A stretch of DNA of 64,000 nt from Qipengyuania vesicularis (GTDB lineage Bacteria > Pseudomonadota > Alphaproteobacteria > Sphingomonadales > Sphingomonadaceae), in NCBI RefSeq assembly GCF_019711415.1, contig NZ_JAIGNJ010000002.1, forward strand, positions 558,001 to 622,000, given 5' to 3'. A program made the translations under genes and the position numbers. The notes beneath the pieces were generated by a model, which ran no database searches, was not told the origin of the DNA, and saw only the letters and a program-made list of their open reading frames with translations. Below are positions 47,253-56,944 of the stretch, in pieces (within the stretch, counting starts at the first letter, position 1; each line of letters opens with the position of its first letter).

Positions 47253-48047
47253 ATGCAGCTGACCGAAGGCATGGCGGCCGTGGTTACCGGCGGCGCGAGC
47301 GGGCTCGGCAAGGCAAGCGCGAAGGCGTTGGCGGACCTGGGCCTCAAGGTGACGATCTTCGACGTGAACGAGGAAGCGGGCGAGGCGCATGCAAGCGACA
47401 TTGGCGGCACATTCGCAAGGGTCGATATCACCGACGAGCAATCGGTCATCGAAGGCTTCGAGCAGGCTCGCAGTGCCCATGGGCAGGAGCGCGTCACGGT
47501 CCATTGTGCCATGACCAGCCGAAGGGGGAAGACGCTGGGCTGGGACAAGGAAGCGGGCGGCTACAAGCGGCTGGCCACCGAAGACTACGCTTTCGGCGCG
47601 GAAGGCATCCTGGTCTCCTCCTATCGCATTGCCAGCCACTCCGCACTCGGCATGGCGAACAGCGATCCGCTAAACGACGACGGGGAACGGGGCTGTATCA
47701 CGCTGACGGCCAGCGTCGCGGCGCAGGATGGCCAGATCGGACAGGTCATCTACGGCAGCTGCAAGGCAGGCGTGAATGGCCTCGTCCTGCCAATGGCGCG
47801 TGATCTGATGGACCTCGGCATCCGCGTGAACTCGGTGATGCCGGGAATATTTGCGACGCCCCTGATGCTCGGCATGAAGGATCGCAATCCGCAAATGTGG
47901 GACCAGCTCAACGCCAGCGTCCCCTTCCCAAAGCGCCTCGGCGAGCCCGAAGAATTCGCCTCGCTTATCTGCGAAATCGCGCGCAACAGCTACATCAACG
48001 GCCACAAGTTCCGGCTGGACGGGGCAATCAGGATGCCGCCGAAGTAG
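47253..48047 (+). CDS. short-chain dehydrogenase (type-2 hydroxyacyl-CoA DH-like)
   Basis: 264 residues. The cofactor site is VTGGASGLGKASAKAL, VDITDEQS follows, and the catalytic YGSCK is at Y167-K171 with an upstream serine in TLTASVAA. The whole resembles 3-hydroxyacyl-CoA dehydrogenase type 2 (HSD17B10-like) proteins that oxidise short branched 3-hydroxyacyl-CoAs. I chose ATG 47253 (GGGGAGA upstream); ATG 47232 has AAGGAG only 2 bases away, too close. A role in fatty or branched-chain acid oxidation is inference. Confidence 0.87.
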   Translation: MQLTEGMAAVVTGGASGLGKASAKALADLGLKVTIFDVNEEAGEAHASDIGGTFARVDITDEQSVIEGFEQARSAHGQERVTVHCAMTSRRGKTLGWDKEAGGYKRLATEDYAFGAEGILVSSYRIASHSALGMANSDPLNDDGERGCITLTASVAAQDGQIGQVIYGSCKAGVNGLVLPMARDLMDLGIRVNSVMPGIFATPLMLGMKDRNPQMWDQLNASVPFPKRLGEPEEFASLICEIARNSYINGHKFRLDGAIRMPPK

Positions 48048-48150
48048 CTTCTCCGGGCGTCCTGTCCGGATTCAGGACTTTCGCGGGTCCTCGCTTGCGA
48101 TCGCCCCTTGAGATATTGCAATGCCGGTCGAAACCGGGGGACAGGCGATC

Positions 48151-49377
48151 ATGAACGATACCAGCGCTGCCGTACCGTGGTGGTTCAGGGCCGCCAACGC
48201 AACAGCCCCTGTCGCCGCGCTTGTGGGCCTCGCGGCTTTCTCGGCAGTAGTATTTTTCGGTTTCGGGAAGCCGCCCGGAACCTGGATGAGCGACTTCGTC
48301 TGGTTCTTCGCAGGGGGCGAATGTTTCGAGAGCGGCAGCCATATGTACGCGCAGAGATGTGTCGCACCTATCGTTGAGGCTACCGGTTGGGGCGAGGTAT
48401 CGACCGGCTTGTCCTATCCACCGCAGTTCGCACCCTTCGCGATGATCATGTCTGCGGCGCCGCTCGAAGTCGGTAAATGGATATTCTATTTGGCTGGCAT
48501 TCTTGCCGCTTGCGCGACCTTGTGGCTGGTCATCAAGACCGAACGTCGCACGCGCGGATCGAACTCCGACCAAACCTTGAACCACTACTGGGCTGTCCTG
48601 CTGGTTCTCGGGGCTTCAGGGGTATTGGCGTCGATCTGGATCGGGCAGCTGACCCTGCTCCTTGTTCCGCTGTTCTGGCTGGTATTCGGCTTGGTCAAGA
48701 ACGAGCGGTTCGTATTGGCGGGGCTCGCCCTCGCGGTAATCTCGATCAAACCACAGGTCGCCGTTCTCCTGTTCTTCTGGCTCCTGATCCATGGTCGCTG
48801 GAAAGAACTGGCGAGCGCATCGGCTTGGGCACTCCTTCTGAGCGTTGCCTCATTCGCCAGACTGGGACCGGTCGAATCCCTGCTCGCCTGGATCGAAAGC
48901 CTGACCAGCTACCAGAACTATTCGATGAATGTACTCGGTAGCGGGCAGATCATGGGCCTGCCTAGCATGTTGGCAGTGGGGGGAATTGAGTTCCCCGTCA
49001 TTGCGGCTACCGGCTTGGGAGCTGTCCTGCTCATCATCCTGCGCCTGCGCGGCAATATCGATCCCTTCGGTCCCATGGCGCTCGCGACGATATTGAGCCT
49101 TCAGATGCTCGTCTTCTCGCGCTCTTACGATATTGCCCTGCTGGCCCCGGCGGTCGCATTGCTCTGGCCGACCAATCGCTCGTCTATCGGCCAAGCCATA
49201 TTGTTCTTCGGCGTGTTGGTCCTTTTCTGCATGCCACAGAAGCTGGGCATGGCATTCCTGCCAACCGCTTTCGACGCGCATTTCAGGACGTTGCTCTTCC
49301 TGGCGCTCGCTGCAATTTTCAGCTGGTGCGCATGGAACGGCCGCGAACGGTTTACGAGAACGTCCAGTAGCGGTTGA
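48151..49377 (+). CDS. GT87 (DUF2029) polyprenol-sugar mannosyltransferase-like
   Basis: 408 residues with about ten membrane helices. WMSDFVWFFAGGECF near the N-terminus has the acidic residue expected of GT-C enzymes, LSYPPQFAPFA the YPP motif, and ISIKPQVAVLLFFWLL the KPQ motif of the DUF2029/GT87 family. These transfer a sugar from polyprenol phosphate outside the inner membrane. ATG 48151 follows a GGGGGA stretch; ATG 48121 adds ten polar residues. It overlaps the convergent GtrA gene by 26 bases at the 3' end. Confidence 0.8.
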   Translation: MNDTSAAVPWWFRAANATAPVAALVGLAAFSAVVFFGFGKPPGTWMSDFVWFFAGGECFESGSHMYAQRCVAPIVEATGWGEVSTGLSYPPQFAPFAMIMSAAPLEVGKWIFYLAGILAACATLWLVIKTERRTRGSNSDQTLNHYWAVLLVLGASGVLASIWIGQLTLLLVPLFWLVFGLVKNERFVLAGLALAVISIKPQVAVLLFFWLLIHGRWKELASASAWALLLSVASFARLGPVESLLAWIESLTSYQNYSMNVLGSGQIMGLPSMLAVGGIEFPVIAATGLGAVLLIILRLRGNIDPFGPMALATILSLQMLVFSRSYDIALLAPAVALLWPTNRSSIGQAILFFGVLVLFCMPQKLGMAFLPTAFDAHFRTLLFLALAAIFSWCAWNGRERFTRTSSSG

Positions 49378-49753
49378 GGATAAAGGTGACGACCGGCGTC
49401 ACGCAGAACACGGGAATGAGCGGAACCCAGGGGGCAAGCCCCAGCCAAGGCCCTGCGATGACCCAGACGAAGGTCGTGTTGAGCAGGAAGCCTACCAGCG
49501 TCACCACCACGAATTTCGCCCCGCTCGATGCATAATTCGATCGCGGTCCGGTTTCGCGGAAAGTCCAGAAACGATGGGTTATGAAACCGACCACCATCGA
49601 GATTGCGTAGGCCGAGAAATGCGAAGGCATGACCTCAAGGCCGGTAGACACCAGCCCGAGATAGATCGCCGAATAGACGGCGGTCACGAACAGTCCGCCG
49701 AACCCGAAGCGGACAAACTGCACAAGCGTCAGCGATGATAGGGGTAGTTTCAT
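49352..49753 (-). CDS. GtrA-family membrane protein
   Basis: 133 residues with four membrane helices. FVRFGFGGLFVTAVYSAIYL opens it, and HRFWTFRE and the closing LNRYWTFS are the two GtrA 'RxWTF' motifs. GtrA-type proteins are thought to flip or hold polyprenol-phosphate sugars used by GT-C transferases. The 3' end overlaps the GT87 gene on the other strand, so the two complementary functions lie tail to tail. Confidence 0.9.
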   Translation of the reverse strand: MKLPLSSLTLVQFVRFGFGGLFVTAVYSAIYLGLVSTGLEVMPSHFSAYAISMVVGFITHRFWTFRETGPRSNYASSGAKFVVVTLVGFLLNTTFVWVIAGPWLGLAPWVPLIPVFCVTPVVTFILNRYWTFS

Positions 49754-49793
49754 CCCATTCCACCAAGAACCGCGGCATCACTCCTGCCGCCGG

Positions 49794-49826
49794 CAAAAAC
49801 ACGCATTGGACATCAATGCGTTTTCC
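49794..49826 (-). terminator. terminator of the tRNA-Gly transcript
   Basis: ACGCATTG (49801-49808) and CAATGCGT (49814-49821) form an 8-base stem with a 5-base loop. On the - strand it is followed by GTTTTTG. It lies 80 bases downstream of the tRNA. Confidence 0.7.
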
Positions 49827-49905
49827 GTCGGCAACAGCGCCATAGCAAGGAATGCTTTAAGATATTCCCTTGCTCCCGGAAAGCAGCGCCTCAACGGGTG
49901 GGAAT

Positions 49906-49979
49906 TGGAGCGGGTGAAGGGAATCGAACCCTCGTCGTCAGCTTGGGAAGCTGCTGCTCTACCATTGAGCTACACCCGC
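49906..49979 (-). tRNA. tRNA-Gly, anticodon CCC, CCA encoded
   Basis: On the - strand a full cloverleaf: acceptor GCGGGTG pairs with CACCCGC, D arm GCTC..GAGC, T arm with loop TTCGATT. The anticodon stem-loop is GCAGC-TTCCCAA-GCTGA, giving anticodon CCC (reads GGG); the outermost stem pair is G-A. After discriminator T, CCA is encoded (49908-49906), so the span is 74 bases. Confidence 0.93.
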
Positions 49980-50097
49980 GAAATCGGCGCGGCGCTTGCC
50001 ATGGATGGCGCTGGCCGGTCAACACAATCCCGCGGTGCCCGCGGAAAACACGCTCTGGTGGACTTTCGCAAGCTGCAAGGGGCGCTACAAGGTGCCA

Positions 50098-51171
50098 ATG
50101 ACGGAGAGGCGCAAGTGGGTTAACTGGGCGGTCGGACGGATCGAGGCGGATTTCAACCGATCCGCGGATACGCATCTGATCCCGCTGCCCGTGCCCGCGC
50201 TCCCCGATATCGCGATCTACCTCAAGGACGAATCCAGCCACCCGACCGGCAGCCTCAAGCACAGGCTGGCGAGATCGCTGTTCCTATACGGCCTTTGCAA
50301 TGGCTGGATTTGCGAGGATACAACGATCGTCGAAGCCTCCAGCGGATCGACCGCTGTTTCCGAAGCCTATTTCGCGCGCATGCTGGGCCTGCGCTTCATA
50401 GCGGTAGTCCCGCGAGCGACCGCGCAGGCCAAGATCGATGCGATCGCCTTCCAAGGCGGCGAATGCCATTTCATCGACGATCCGGGCGAGATGTACGGCG
50501 TCGCCCAATCGCTCGCCGATGAGCTGGGGGGCCATTACATCGACCAGTTCACCTTCGCCGAACGGGCGACCGATTGGCGCAGCAACAACAATATCGCCGA
50601 ATCCATCTTCACCCAGTTGGCGCGCGAGCCACACCCGGTTCCGCGATGGATCGTTTGCGGCGCCGGCACGGGCGGGACCTCGGCGACGATCGGGCGCTTT
50701 GCCCGCTACAACCGGCATGACACACGCATATGCGTTGCCGATCCGGAAGGTTCGGTCTTCCATCGCCATTGGGCCGATCGCTCGGTGGAGCGGGTCGATC
50801 ATTCCGCAGGTTGTATCGAGGGGATCGGTCGCCAGCGCGTCGAGCCCAGTTTCCTGCCTGATGTCGTCGACCGGATGGAGGCTGTGCCCGACGCCTGCTC
50901 CATCGCTGCCGCGCATGAGGTCAGTGCAAGGCTCGGTCGGCGCTGCGGCGGATCGACCGGGACTAATGTCTGGGCCTGCGCCAAGATCGCAGCGGAAATG
51001 GCCGAGCGCGGCTTGAAAGGCTCCATCGTCTCGATCCTGTGCGACGACGGGGCGCGCTATAGCGATACGATCTTCGATGATGGCTGGCTCGAAACCAAGG
51101 GCTTCGATATCACGGCCGAACGCAAGAAGATCGCGCATTTCTTCGACACCGGCACATTCGCGGCCGGCTGA
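50098..51171 (+). CDS. PLP-dependent cysteine-synthase-like enzyme
   Basis: 357 residues. [20 protein letters not shown] contains the PLP-binding lysine (in SLKHR), [16 protein letters not shown] the cofactor-side loop, and [19 protein letters not shown] the phosphate-binding GTGGT. It belongs to the tryptophan-synthase-beta fold with cysteine synthase and cystathionine beta-synthase. The true reaction is not predictable: beta-replacement on serine or O-acetylserine is likely. It has no CBS domain. ATG 50098 has AAGGTG upstream; the frame is open back toward the tRNA but without support. Confidence 0.87.
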   Translation: MTERRKWVNWAVGRIEADFNRSADTHLIPLPVPALPDIAIYLKDESSHPTGSLKHRLARSLFLYGLCNGWICEDTTIVEASSGSTAVSEAYFARMLGLRFIAVVPRATAQAKIDAIAFQGGECHFIDDPGEMYGVAQSLADELGGHYIDQFTFAERATDWRSNNNIAESIFTQLAREPHPVPRWIVCGAGTGGTSATIGRFARYNRHDTRICVADPEGSVFHRHWADRSVERVDHSAGCIEGIGRQRVEPSFLPDVVDRMEAVPDACSIAAAHEVSARLGRRCGGSTGTNVWACAKIAAEMAERGLKGSIVSILCDDGARYSDTIFDDGWLETKGFDITAERKKIAHFFDTGTFAAG

Positions 51172-51197
51172 TCCCGAAACGGGGGAGTACAAGCACC

Positions 51198-52412
51198 ATG
51201 ATCACTGACGATCGCATCATCCTCGGACTTCTCGCTGCACTGCTCGCCTTCGTGTTCGCCACGCGCGACCGGCCGGGCTGGAAGAAGTTCTACGTCTTCG
51301 TGCCCATCATCCTCGTCTGCTATCTCGTGCCCTCGCTCTTCGTGACAACCGGACTGGTCGATGCGAGCGAGAGCCAGCTCTGGCCCATCGCCAAGGACTA
51401 TTTCCTGCCCGCCGCGCTGTTCCTGATGACGCTCAGTATCGACATCAAGGGAATCCTCGGCCTGGGCAACAAGGCGATTATCATGTTCCTGACAGCGACG
51501 GTCGGGATCATCCTCGGCGGGCCGCTCGCCCTCTGGATCGTCGCGCAGTTCGAGCCATCCATCATCGGCTCGGGCGATACCGCCGCGTGGCGCGGGCTGG
51601 CGACGCTCGCAGGAAGCTGGATTGGCGGCGGGGCAAACCAGACCGCCATGCTCGAAGTCTACGGCTATCCACTCGAAGGTTTTGCCGCCCTGCTCGCGGT
51701 CGATATCATCGTCGCCGAGATTTGGATGATCTTTCTTCTGTATGGCGCAGGCGCGCACGAGCGCGTCGACAAATGGCTCGGCGCGGACAGTTCTTCCATC
51801 GAGAAACTGCGCGACAGCATGGCGGACTATACCGCGCGTACGGAGCGGGTTGCCTCGGCCAATGACTATATCCTGCTGTTCGGCGCGGCCTTCGCGGTCG
51901 TGGGAATATCGCACCTTGTCGGTGGCTGGCTGGGCAATTTCTTTGCCGAGCTTCAAGGCGAGGAAGCGACGCTGGCGAGCGAGTTTTTCTGGGTCGTGGT
52001 GATCTCCACCACTGCAGGCCTGCTCGCCAGCTTCACCCGCGCCCGCGAACTGGAAGGCGTCGGCGCGAGCAAGTTCGGCGTGCTCTTCATCTTCCTGCTG
52101 GTCGCTATCATCGGCACGCGAATGGACGTGACCAAGATCATGGACGCCCCCGCCTTAATGGCGATCGGCGCGATCTGGATGCTGTTCCACATCGTCCTCT
52201 TGCTGGTGGTCGCCAAGCTCATCAAGGCACCGTTTTTCTTCGTTGCGGTGGGCAGCAAGGCCAATGTCGGCGGGGCGGCCTCAGCACCCGTCGTGGCGGG
52301 GGCATTCCACCCCGCGCTGGCGCCTGTCGGCGTGCTTTTGGCGGTGCTAGGCTATGCGCTCGGCACCTATGGCGCGATATTGTGCGCGCAAATGATGGCA
52401 AGTGTTGGCTAG
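51198..52412 (+). CDS. DUF819 membrane transporter-like protein
   Basis: 404 residues and about eleven to twelve membrane helices. The DUF819 marks are LATLAGSWIGGGANQTAMLE and, in the second half, FFFVAVGSKANVGGAASAPVVAG. The repeated glycine-rich G(S/N)..GG elements suggest an inverted-repeat transporter. Eukaryotic and bacterial relatives are of unknown or debated substrate. It begins 26 bases after the PLP enzyme, so it may move that enzyme's substrate or product. Confidence 0.87.
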   Translation: MITDDRIILGLLAALLAFVFATRDRPGWKKFYVFVPIILVCYLVPSLFVTTGLVDASESQLWPIAKDYFLPAALFLMTLSIDIKGILGLGNKAIIMFLTATVGIILGGPLALWIVAQFEPSIIGSGDTAAWRGLATLAGSWIGGGANQTAMLEVYGYPLEGFAALLAVDIIVAEIWMIFLLYGAGAHERVDKWLGADSSSIEKLRDSMADYTARTERVASANDYILLFGAAFAVVGISHLVGGWLGNFFAELQGEEATLASEFFWVVVISTTAGLLASFTRARELEGVGASKFGVLFIFLLVAIIGTRMDVTKIMDAPALMAIGAIWMLFHIVLLLVVAKLIKAPFFFVAVGSKANVGGAASAPVVAGAFHPALAPVGVLLAVLGYALGTYGAILCAQMMASVG

Positions 52413-52500
52413 CCTCCCAGCCAAAGGTTTCATCTGAAACCGGTTGATTTCGGAGCCTCCGCTTGCCACAGCCGTTGGCAAGAAAAGAGAGGATTCTCCC

Positions 52501-53994
52501 ATGCGCCAGGTTGACCATTTCATAGTCGGCGACAGCCCCGCCGCGACCCGCAAGCACAAGATTTGGAACCCGTCGACGGGCGAAGTGCAGGCGGAGGTCG
52601 CCTTGGGTGACGCAGCCCTACTCCAGCGGGCGGTCGATGCAGCGAAGAAGGTCCAGCCCGGTTGGGCGGCGACCAATCCCCAGAAGCGCGCCCGCGTGAT
52701 GTTTGAATACAAACGTCTCGTCGAAGCGAACAAGCAGGAACTGGCCGAACTGCTGTCGAGCGAGCACGGCAAGGTCGTCGAAGATGCGCATGGCGACGTA
52801 CAGCGTGGCCTTGAAGTCATCGAATTCGCCTGCGGCATCCCGCAAGCGCTGAAGGGCGAGTACACGCAAGGCGCAGGTCCGGGCATCGATGTCTATTCGA
52901 TGCGCCAGCCGCTCGGCATCGGTGCTGGCATCACGCCGTTCAACTTCCCCGCCATGATCCCGATGTGGATGTTCGGCATGGCTATCGCTTGCGGCAACGC
53001 TTTCATCCTGAAGCCTTCCGAGCGCGATCCCAGCGTGCCGGTCCGTCTTGCCGAACTGATGCTGGAAGCGGGTGCGCCCGAGGGGCTGCTGCAGGTCGTC
53101 CATGGTGACAAGGAAATGGTCGATGCCATCCTCGACCACCCCGATATCCCGGCGATCAGCTTCGTCGGCTCCAGCGACATTGCGCAGTATATCTATTCGC
53201 GCGGCGCGGCGAATGCGAAGCGCGTGCAGGCCTTTGGTGGCGCAAAGAACCATGGCATCGTCATGCCCGACGCCGATCTCGACCAGGTCGTCAACGATCT
53301 TGCCGGTGCCGCTTTCGGCTCGGCCGGCGAGCGCTGCATGGCGCTGCCCGTCGTCGTCCCGGTGGGCGAGGACACGGCAGACAAGCTGCGCGCAAAACTG
53401 ATCCCCGCGATCAACGCGCTGCGCGTTGGCGTCTCCAACGATCCCGATGCGCATTACGGCCCGGTAGTCACTCCCGAGCACAAGGCGCGCGTCGAAGGCT
53501 GGATCGACACAGCCGAGAAGGAAGGCGCCGAAGTCGTCATCGACGGCCGCGGCTTCTCGCTTCAGGGCCACGAAAAGGGCTTCTTCGTCGGCCCGACGCT
53601 GCTCGACCGTGTCACCACGGACATGGAAAGCTACAAGGAAGAGATCTTCGGCCCCGTGCTCCAGATCGTGCGCGCCAAGGATTTCGAAGACGCTGTGCGC
53701 CTGCCGAGCGAACACCAGTACGGCAACGGCGTCGCCATCTTCACACGCAACGGCCACGCCGCGCGCGAATTCGCGAGCCGCGTCAATGTCGGCATGGTCG
53801 GCATCAATGTGCCGATTCCCGTGCCCGTCAGCTACCACAGCTTCGGCGGCTGGAAACGTTCGGGCTTCGGCGACATCGACCAGTACGGCATGGAAGGCCT
53901 CAAGTTCTGGACCAAGGCCAAGAAGGTCACCCAGCGCTGGCCCGATGGCGGCGGTGACGGGTCGAACGCCTTCGTCATCCCAACGATGGGGTGA
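52501..53994 (+). CDS. mmsA: methylmalonate-semialdehyde dehydrogenase (CoA-acylating)
   Basis: 497 residues. GIGAGITPFNFPAMIPMWMF and NAFILKPSERDPSVP form the NAD and substrate pocket, and FGSAGERCMALPVVV carries the catalytic Cys279. EEIFGPVLQIV and the GGWKRSGFGD end motif follow. The GERCMA cysteine context and overall pattern are those of MmsA/IolA, the aldehyde dehydrogenases that use CoA. It converts methylmalonate semialdehyde to propionyl-CoA with loss of CO2. ATG 52501 has AGAGGA upstream. It starts the valine operon, whose other enzymes lie downstream. Confidence 0.95.
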   Translation: MRQVDHFIVGDSPAATRKHKIWNPSTGEVQAEVALGDAALLQRAVDAAKKVQPGWAATNPQKRARVMFEYKRLVEANKQELAELLSSEHGKVVEDAHGDVQRGLEVIEFACGIPQALKGEYTQGAGPGIDVYSMRQPLGIGAGITPFNFPAMIPMWMFGMAIACGNAFILKPSERDPSVPVRLAELMLEAGAPEGLLQVVHGDKEMVDAILDHPDIPAISFVGSSDIAQYIYSRGAANAKRVQAFGGAKNHGIVMPDADLDQVVNDLAGAAFGSAGERCMALPVVVPVGEDTADKLRAKLIPAINALRVGVSNDPDAHYGPVVTPEHKARVEGWIDTAEKEGAEVVIDGRGFSLQGHEKGFFVGPTLLDRVTTDMESYKEEIFGPVLQIVRAKDFEDAVRLPSEHQYGNGVAIFTRNGHAAREFASRVNVGMVGINVPIPVPVSYHSFGGWKRSGFGDIDQYGMEGLKFWTKAKKVTQRWPDGGGDGSNAFVIPTMG

Positions 53995-54299
53995 TGCCCA
54001 TGCGCACGCTTCTTCTGATCCCCGCGCTCTTGACAGCTTCCTGCATGGCAAATTCACCACCCGTCGGTGGAATGGACGCACCCGATGCACCGCCAGCCGC
54101 CTGTTCTGCGCGTGATGTCGACCGGTTTGTCGGCCTAAAGGCATCTCAATCGCTCGGACGCGATATCCTCGAGGCCACCAACGCTCGCGAACTGCGTTGG
54201 GGCGGACCCGACACGGCCTTCACCATGGATTACCGAGAGGGCCGGGTGAACGTGATCTACGATGCGGATGGCGTCGTCACGCGGATCTACTGCGGGTGA
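53994..54299 (+). CDS. small exported I78-family peptidase-inhibitor-like protein
   Basis: About 101 residues. The N-terminus MRTLLLIPALLTASC is a secretion signal ending in an imperfect lipobox. The mature part FVGLKASQSLGRDILEATNA, then RELRWGGPDT, REGRVNVIYDADGVVTRIYC and a final G, matches the I78 inhibitor pattern seen in many alphaproteobacteria. ATG 53994 overlaps the mmsA stop (TGATG); ATG 54000 is also possible. Most bacterial members have no known target. Its place inside a catabolic operon is odd. Confidence 0.75.
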   Translation: MPMRTLLLIPALLTASCMANSPPVGGMDAPDAPPAACSARDVDRFVGLKASQSLGRDILEATNARELRWGGPDTAFTMDYREGRVNVIYDADGVVTRIYCG

Positions 54300-54685
54300 C
54301 TTCCCGCCAGCACACCACCAGCGGCTCGCCCTTCGAGGAGCAGTTCGGTTTCTGCCGCGCCGTGCGTGACGGCAACCGCATCATCGTAGCCGGCACCGGG
54401 CCTATCGAGGACGACGGCTCGAGCACCAAGGGCGATGCTGCCGCACAGGCCGCGCGCTGTTTCACGCTGATCCTCCGTGCCATCGAACAGCTTGGAGGCA
54501 AGGCTTCGGACATAGTTCGCACCCGCATGTTTCTTACCGACTTCGACGACCAGTCAGCCGTCGGCGAGGTCCACGCGCGTTTCTTCGGCGATGCGAAACC
54601 CGCCGCAACAATGGTCGGCGTCTCGTGGCTTTGCCGCAAGGAATGGAAAGTAGAAATCGAAGCCGAGGCAATCGTTCAGGGCTAG
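54296..54685 (+). CDS. RidA-family enamine/imine deaminase
   Basis: 129 residues from GTG 54296, which overlaps the previous stop (GTGA). VAGTGPI, the catalytic-region DIVRTRMFLTDFDD with the conserved arginine, and ATMVGVSWLCRKEWKVEIEA fit the RidA/YjgF family. RidA clears reactive enamines formed by PLP enzymes, which can poison branched-chain amino-acid enzymes. Being in a valine operon downstream of transamination is consistent with that. The glutamate common near the end appears as KVEIEAEAI. Confidence 0.88.
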   Translation: MTSRQHTTSGSPFEEQFGFCRAVRDGNRIIVAGTGPIEDDGSSTKGDAAAQAARCFTLILRAIEQLGGKASDIVRTRMFLTDFDDQSAVGEVHARFFGDAKPAATMVGVSWLCRKEWKVEIEAEAIVQG

Positions 54686-54734
54686 GGTCTCCGGCCCCTT
54701 CCCTTGCCCACGCGAGAGGGCTAGAGGCGAGCCC

Positions 54735-55880
54735 ATGACAGGACAATTCCAGCTTACCGAAGAGCAGCTGCAGATCCAGGAAATGGCGCAGCGCTTCACC
54801 GCCGACAACATCACGCCGCACGCTGCGGAATGGGATGAAAAGTCGCATTTCCCGCGCGACGTCATCAAGCAGAGCGCCGAACTCGGCTTCGGGGCGATTT
54901 ACGTCTCGGAAGAGAGCGGCGGTATTGGCCTCGGCCGGCTCGAAGCCGCGCTGATCATGGAAGCGATGGCCTATGGTTGCCCGGCGACCAGCGCCTATAT
55001 CTCGATCCACAATATGGCTGCATGGATGATCGACCAGTTCGGCGGCGTCGAGGTGAAGGAGAAATACCTCCCTGACCTCGTCACCATGGAGAAAATCGCC
55101 AGCTATGCGCTGACCGAGCCGGGCAGTGGCTCGGACGCTGCGGGGCTGAAGACCAGCGCGAAGCTCGACGGCGACCATTACGTGCTCAACGGCACCAAGC
55201 AGTTCATTTCGGGTGGCGGCTTCAACGATGTCTACGTCACCATGGTCCGCACCTCCGACCACAAGACGAAAGGCATCACCTGCCTCGTTATCGACAAGGA
55301 CACGCCGGGCATCTCCTTCGGCAAGCCGGAGAAGAAATTGGGCTGGAACGCTTCGCCCACCGCGCAGGTGATCTTCGAAGATGCCCGCGTGCCGGTTGCC
55401 AATCGCGTGGGCGATGAAGGCGAAGGCTTCCGCTTCGCGATGATGGGCCTCGACGGCGGCCGCCTCAACATCGGCGCCTGCTCACTCGGCGGGGCGCAGC
55501 GTTGCCTCGACGAGGCGGTGGCCTACACCAAGGATCGCAAGCAGTTCGATACGCCCATCGCCGACTTTCAGAACACGCAGTTCATGCTCGCCGACATGGC
55601 GACCGACCTCGAGGCGGCGCGTGCGCTGCTCTATCTCGCCGCGGCGAAAGTCACCGATGGCGCGCCCGATAAGAGCAAGTTCTCCGCCATGGCCAAGCGC
55701 CTCGCGACCGACAGCGGCAGCAAGATCGTCAACGACGCGCTGCAGCTCTTCGGCGGCTACGGCTACTTGCGTGAATATCCCATCGAGCGGTTCTGGCGAG
55801 ACCTGCGAGTGCACTCGATCCTCGAAGGCACGAACCAGGTCATGCGCATGATCGTGGGCCGCGACCTCTTGCGCCAGTGA
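54735..55880 (+). CDS. acyl-CoA dehydrogenase, probably isobutyryl-CoA dehydrogenase
   Basis: 381 residues. ALTEPGSGSDAAGLKTSA is the FAD/substrate signature, and LQLFGGYGYLREYPIER the second. The catalytic base is E364 in ILEGTNQVMRMIVGRDLL. Position between mmsA and the HIBYL-CoA hydrolase points to oxidation of isobutyryl-CoA to methacrylyl-CoA, with electrons going to ETF. Substrate assignment comes from context. ATG 54735 is 49 bases after the RidA gene and the stop overlaps the next start (GTGA). Confidence 0.9.
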   Translation: MTGQFQLTEEQLQIQEMAQRFTADNITPHAAEWDEKSHFPRDVIKQSAELGFGAIYVSEESGGIGLGRLEAALIMEAMAYGCPATSAYISIHNMAAWMIDQFGGVEVKEKYLPDLVTMEKIASYALTEPGSGSDAAGLKTSAKLDGDHYVLNGTKQFISGGGFNDVYVTMVRTSDHKTKGITCLVIDKDTPGISFGKPEKKLGWNASPTAQVIFEDARVPVANRVGDEGEGFRFAMMGLDGGRLNIGACSLGGAQRCLDEAVAYTKDRKQFDTPIADFQNTQFMLADMATDLEAARALLYLAAAKVTDGAPDKSKFSAMAKRLATDSGSKIVNDALQLFGGYGYLREYPIERFWRDLRVHSILEGTNQVMRMIVGRDLLRQ

Positions 55881-56944
55881 GCACGGACATGACCGACGAC
55901 ATCCTCATCCATACCCATGGCCGGGTCGGCCATATCTCGCTCAACCGTCCCAAGGCGCTGCATGCGCTGACGCTCGACATGTGCCATGCGATGAGCAAGG
56001 CACTTACCGAGTGGGCCAATGAAGACGCCATCGAGGCGGTAATCCTCGACCATTCGGAGGGTCGCGGTTTTTGCGCGGGCGGCGACATCAACCTGCTACG
56101 CCACTCGGCGCTGAACGACGGCGGCGAAAGCGGTCGCAAGTTCTTCCACGACGAGTACCAGCTCAACCACCAGATGATGACCTATGACAAGCCCATCGTG
56201 GCCTTCATGGACGGCATCACAATGGGCGGCGGTGTCGGCATTGCCTTGCCCTGCAAATTTCGCGTCGCGACCGAGAACACGCGCTTCGCCATGCCCGAAA
56301 CGGGCATTGGCCTGTTCCCGGATGTGGGCGGCGGCTGGCACCTCTCACGCCTCGGCGGGCGGCTCGGCCAGTTCCTCGCGTTGACTGGTGCGCGGCTCGA
56401 TGGGGCAGAATGTCTGTGGGCGGGCATCGCGACGCATTACGTGCCGAGCGAGATGCTCGCCGACGTCAAGGCTCGTATCATCGAAAAGCCCGACCGCATC
56501 CGCGGCATTTTGTCCGAACCCGTCGGCACGCCGCCCAAAGCGCGGATCGAAGGTAATGCCGACAGGATCGCCCGTCACTTCACCTCCGATCGCTACGAAG
56601 ACATTCTCGCCAGCCTCGAAAAGGCGGCCGAGGACGGCGATGAGTGGGCGCAGAAGGAACGCGACACGCTAAACACCAAGAGCCCGCAGACCTGCAAAGT
56701 GGCGCTTCGCCAGCTGGCGACGAGCAAGGAACTCGGTAGCTTCGCCGACAACATGGTGATGGAATACCGCATCGCCAGCCGTGTGCTGACCCGCCCCGAC
56801 TTCGCCGAGGGCGTGCGCGCGGTAATCGTCGACAAAACCAACGACCCCAAATGGGAACCGGCAACGCCCGAGGGCGTGAGCGAGGAACTGCTCGACAGCA
56901 TCTTCGCCCCGCTTCCCACCGATGAGGAATGGAAACCGCTATGA
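55877..56944 (+). CDS. 3-hydroxyisobutyryl-CoA hydrolase
   Basis: 355 residues, longer than ordinary enoyl-CoA hydratases. The family mark [20 protein letters not shown] holds the catalytic Glu and Asp. [13 protein letters not shown] and [20 protein letters not shown] form the oxyanion pocket. It releases 3-hydroxyisobutyrate from its CoA ester, preventing build-up of methacrylyl-CoA, a toxic thiol-reactive intermediate. GTG 55877 overlaps the previous stop; ATG 55889 is an alternative. The stop overlaps the hydratase start (ATGA). Confidence 0.93.
   Translation: MSTDMTDDILIHTHGRVGHISLNRPKALHALTLDMCHAMSKALTEWANEDAIEAVILDHSEGRGFCAGGDINLLRHSALNDGGESGRKFFHDEYQLNHQMMTYDKPIVAFMDGITMGGGVGIALPCKFRVATENTRFAMPETGIGLFPDVGGGWHLSRLGGRLGQFLALTGARLDGAECLWAGIATHYVPSEMLADVKARIIEKPDRIRGILSEPVGTPPKARIEGNADRIARHFTSDRYEDILASLEKAAEDGDEWAQKERDTLNTKSPQTCKVALRQLATSKELGSFADNMVMEYRIASRVLTRPDFAEGVRAVIVDKTNDPKWEPATPEGVSEELLDSIFAPLPTDEEWKPL

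Noticed and set aside
52618-54144. 508-codon - strand frame opposite mmsA
   Set aside because: Shadow of a long high-GC gene; it runs past the end of mmsA into the next gene without signals.
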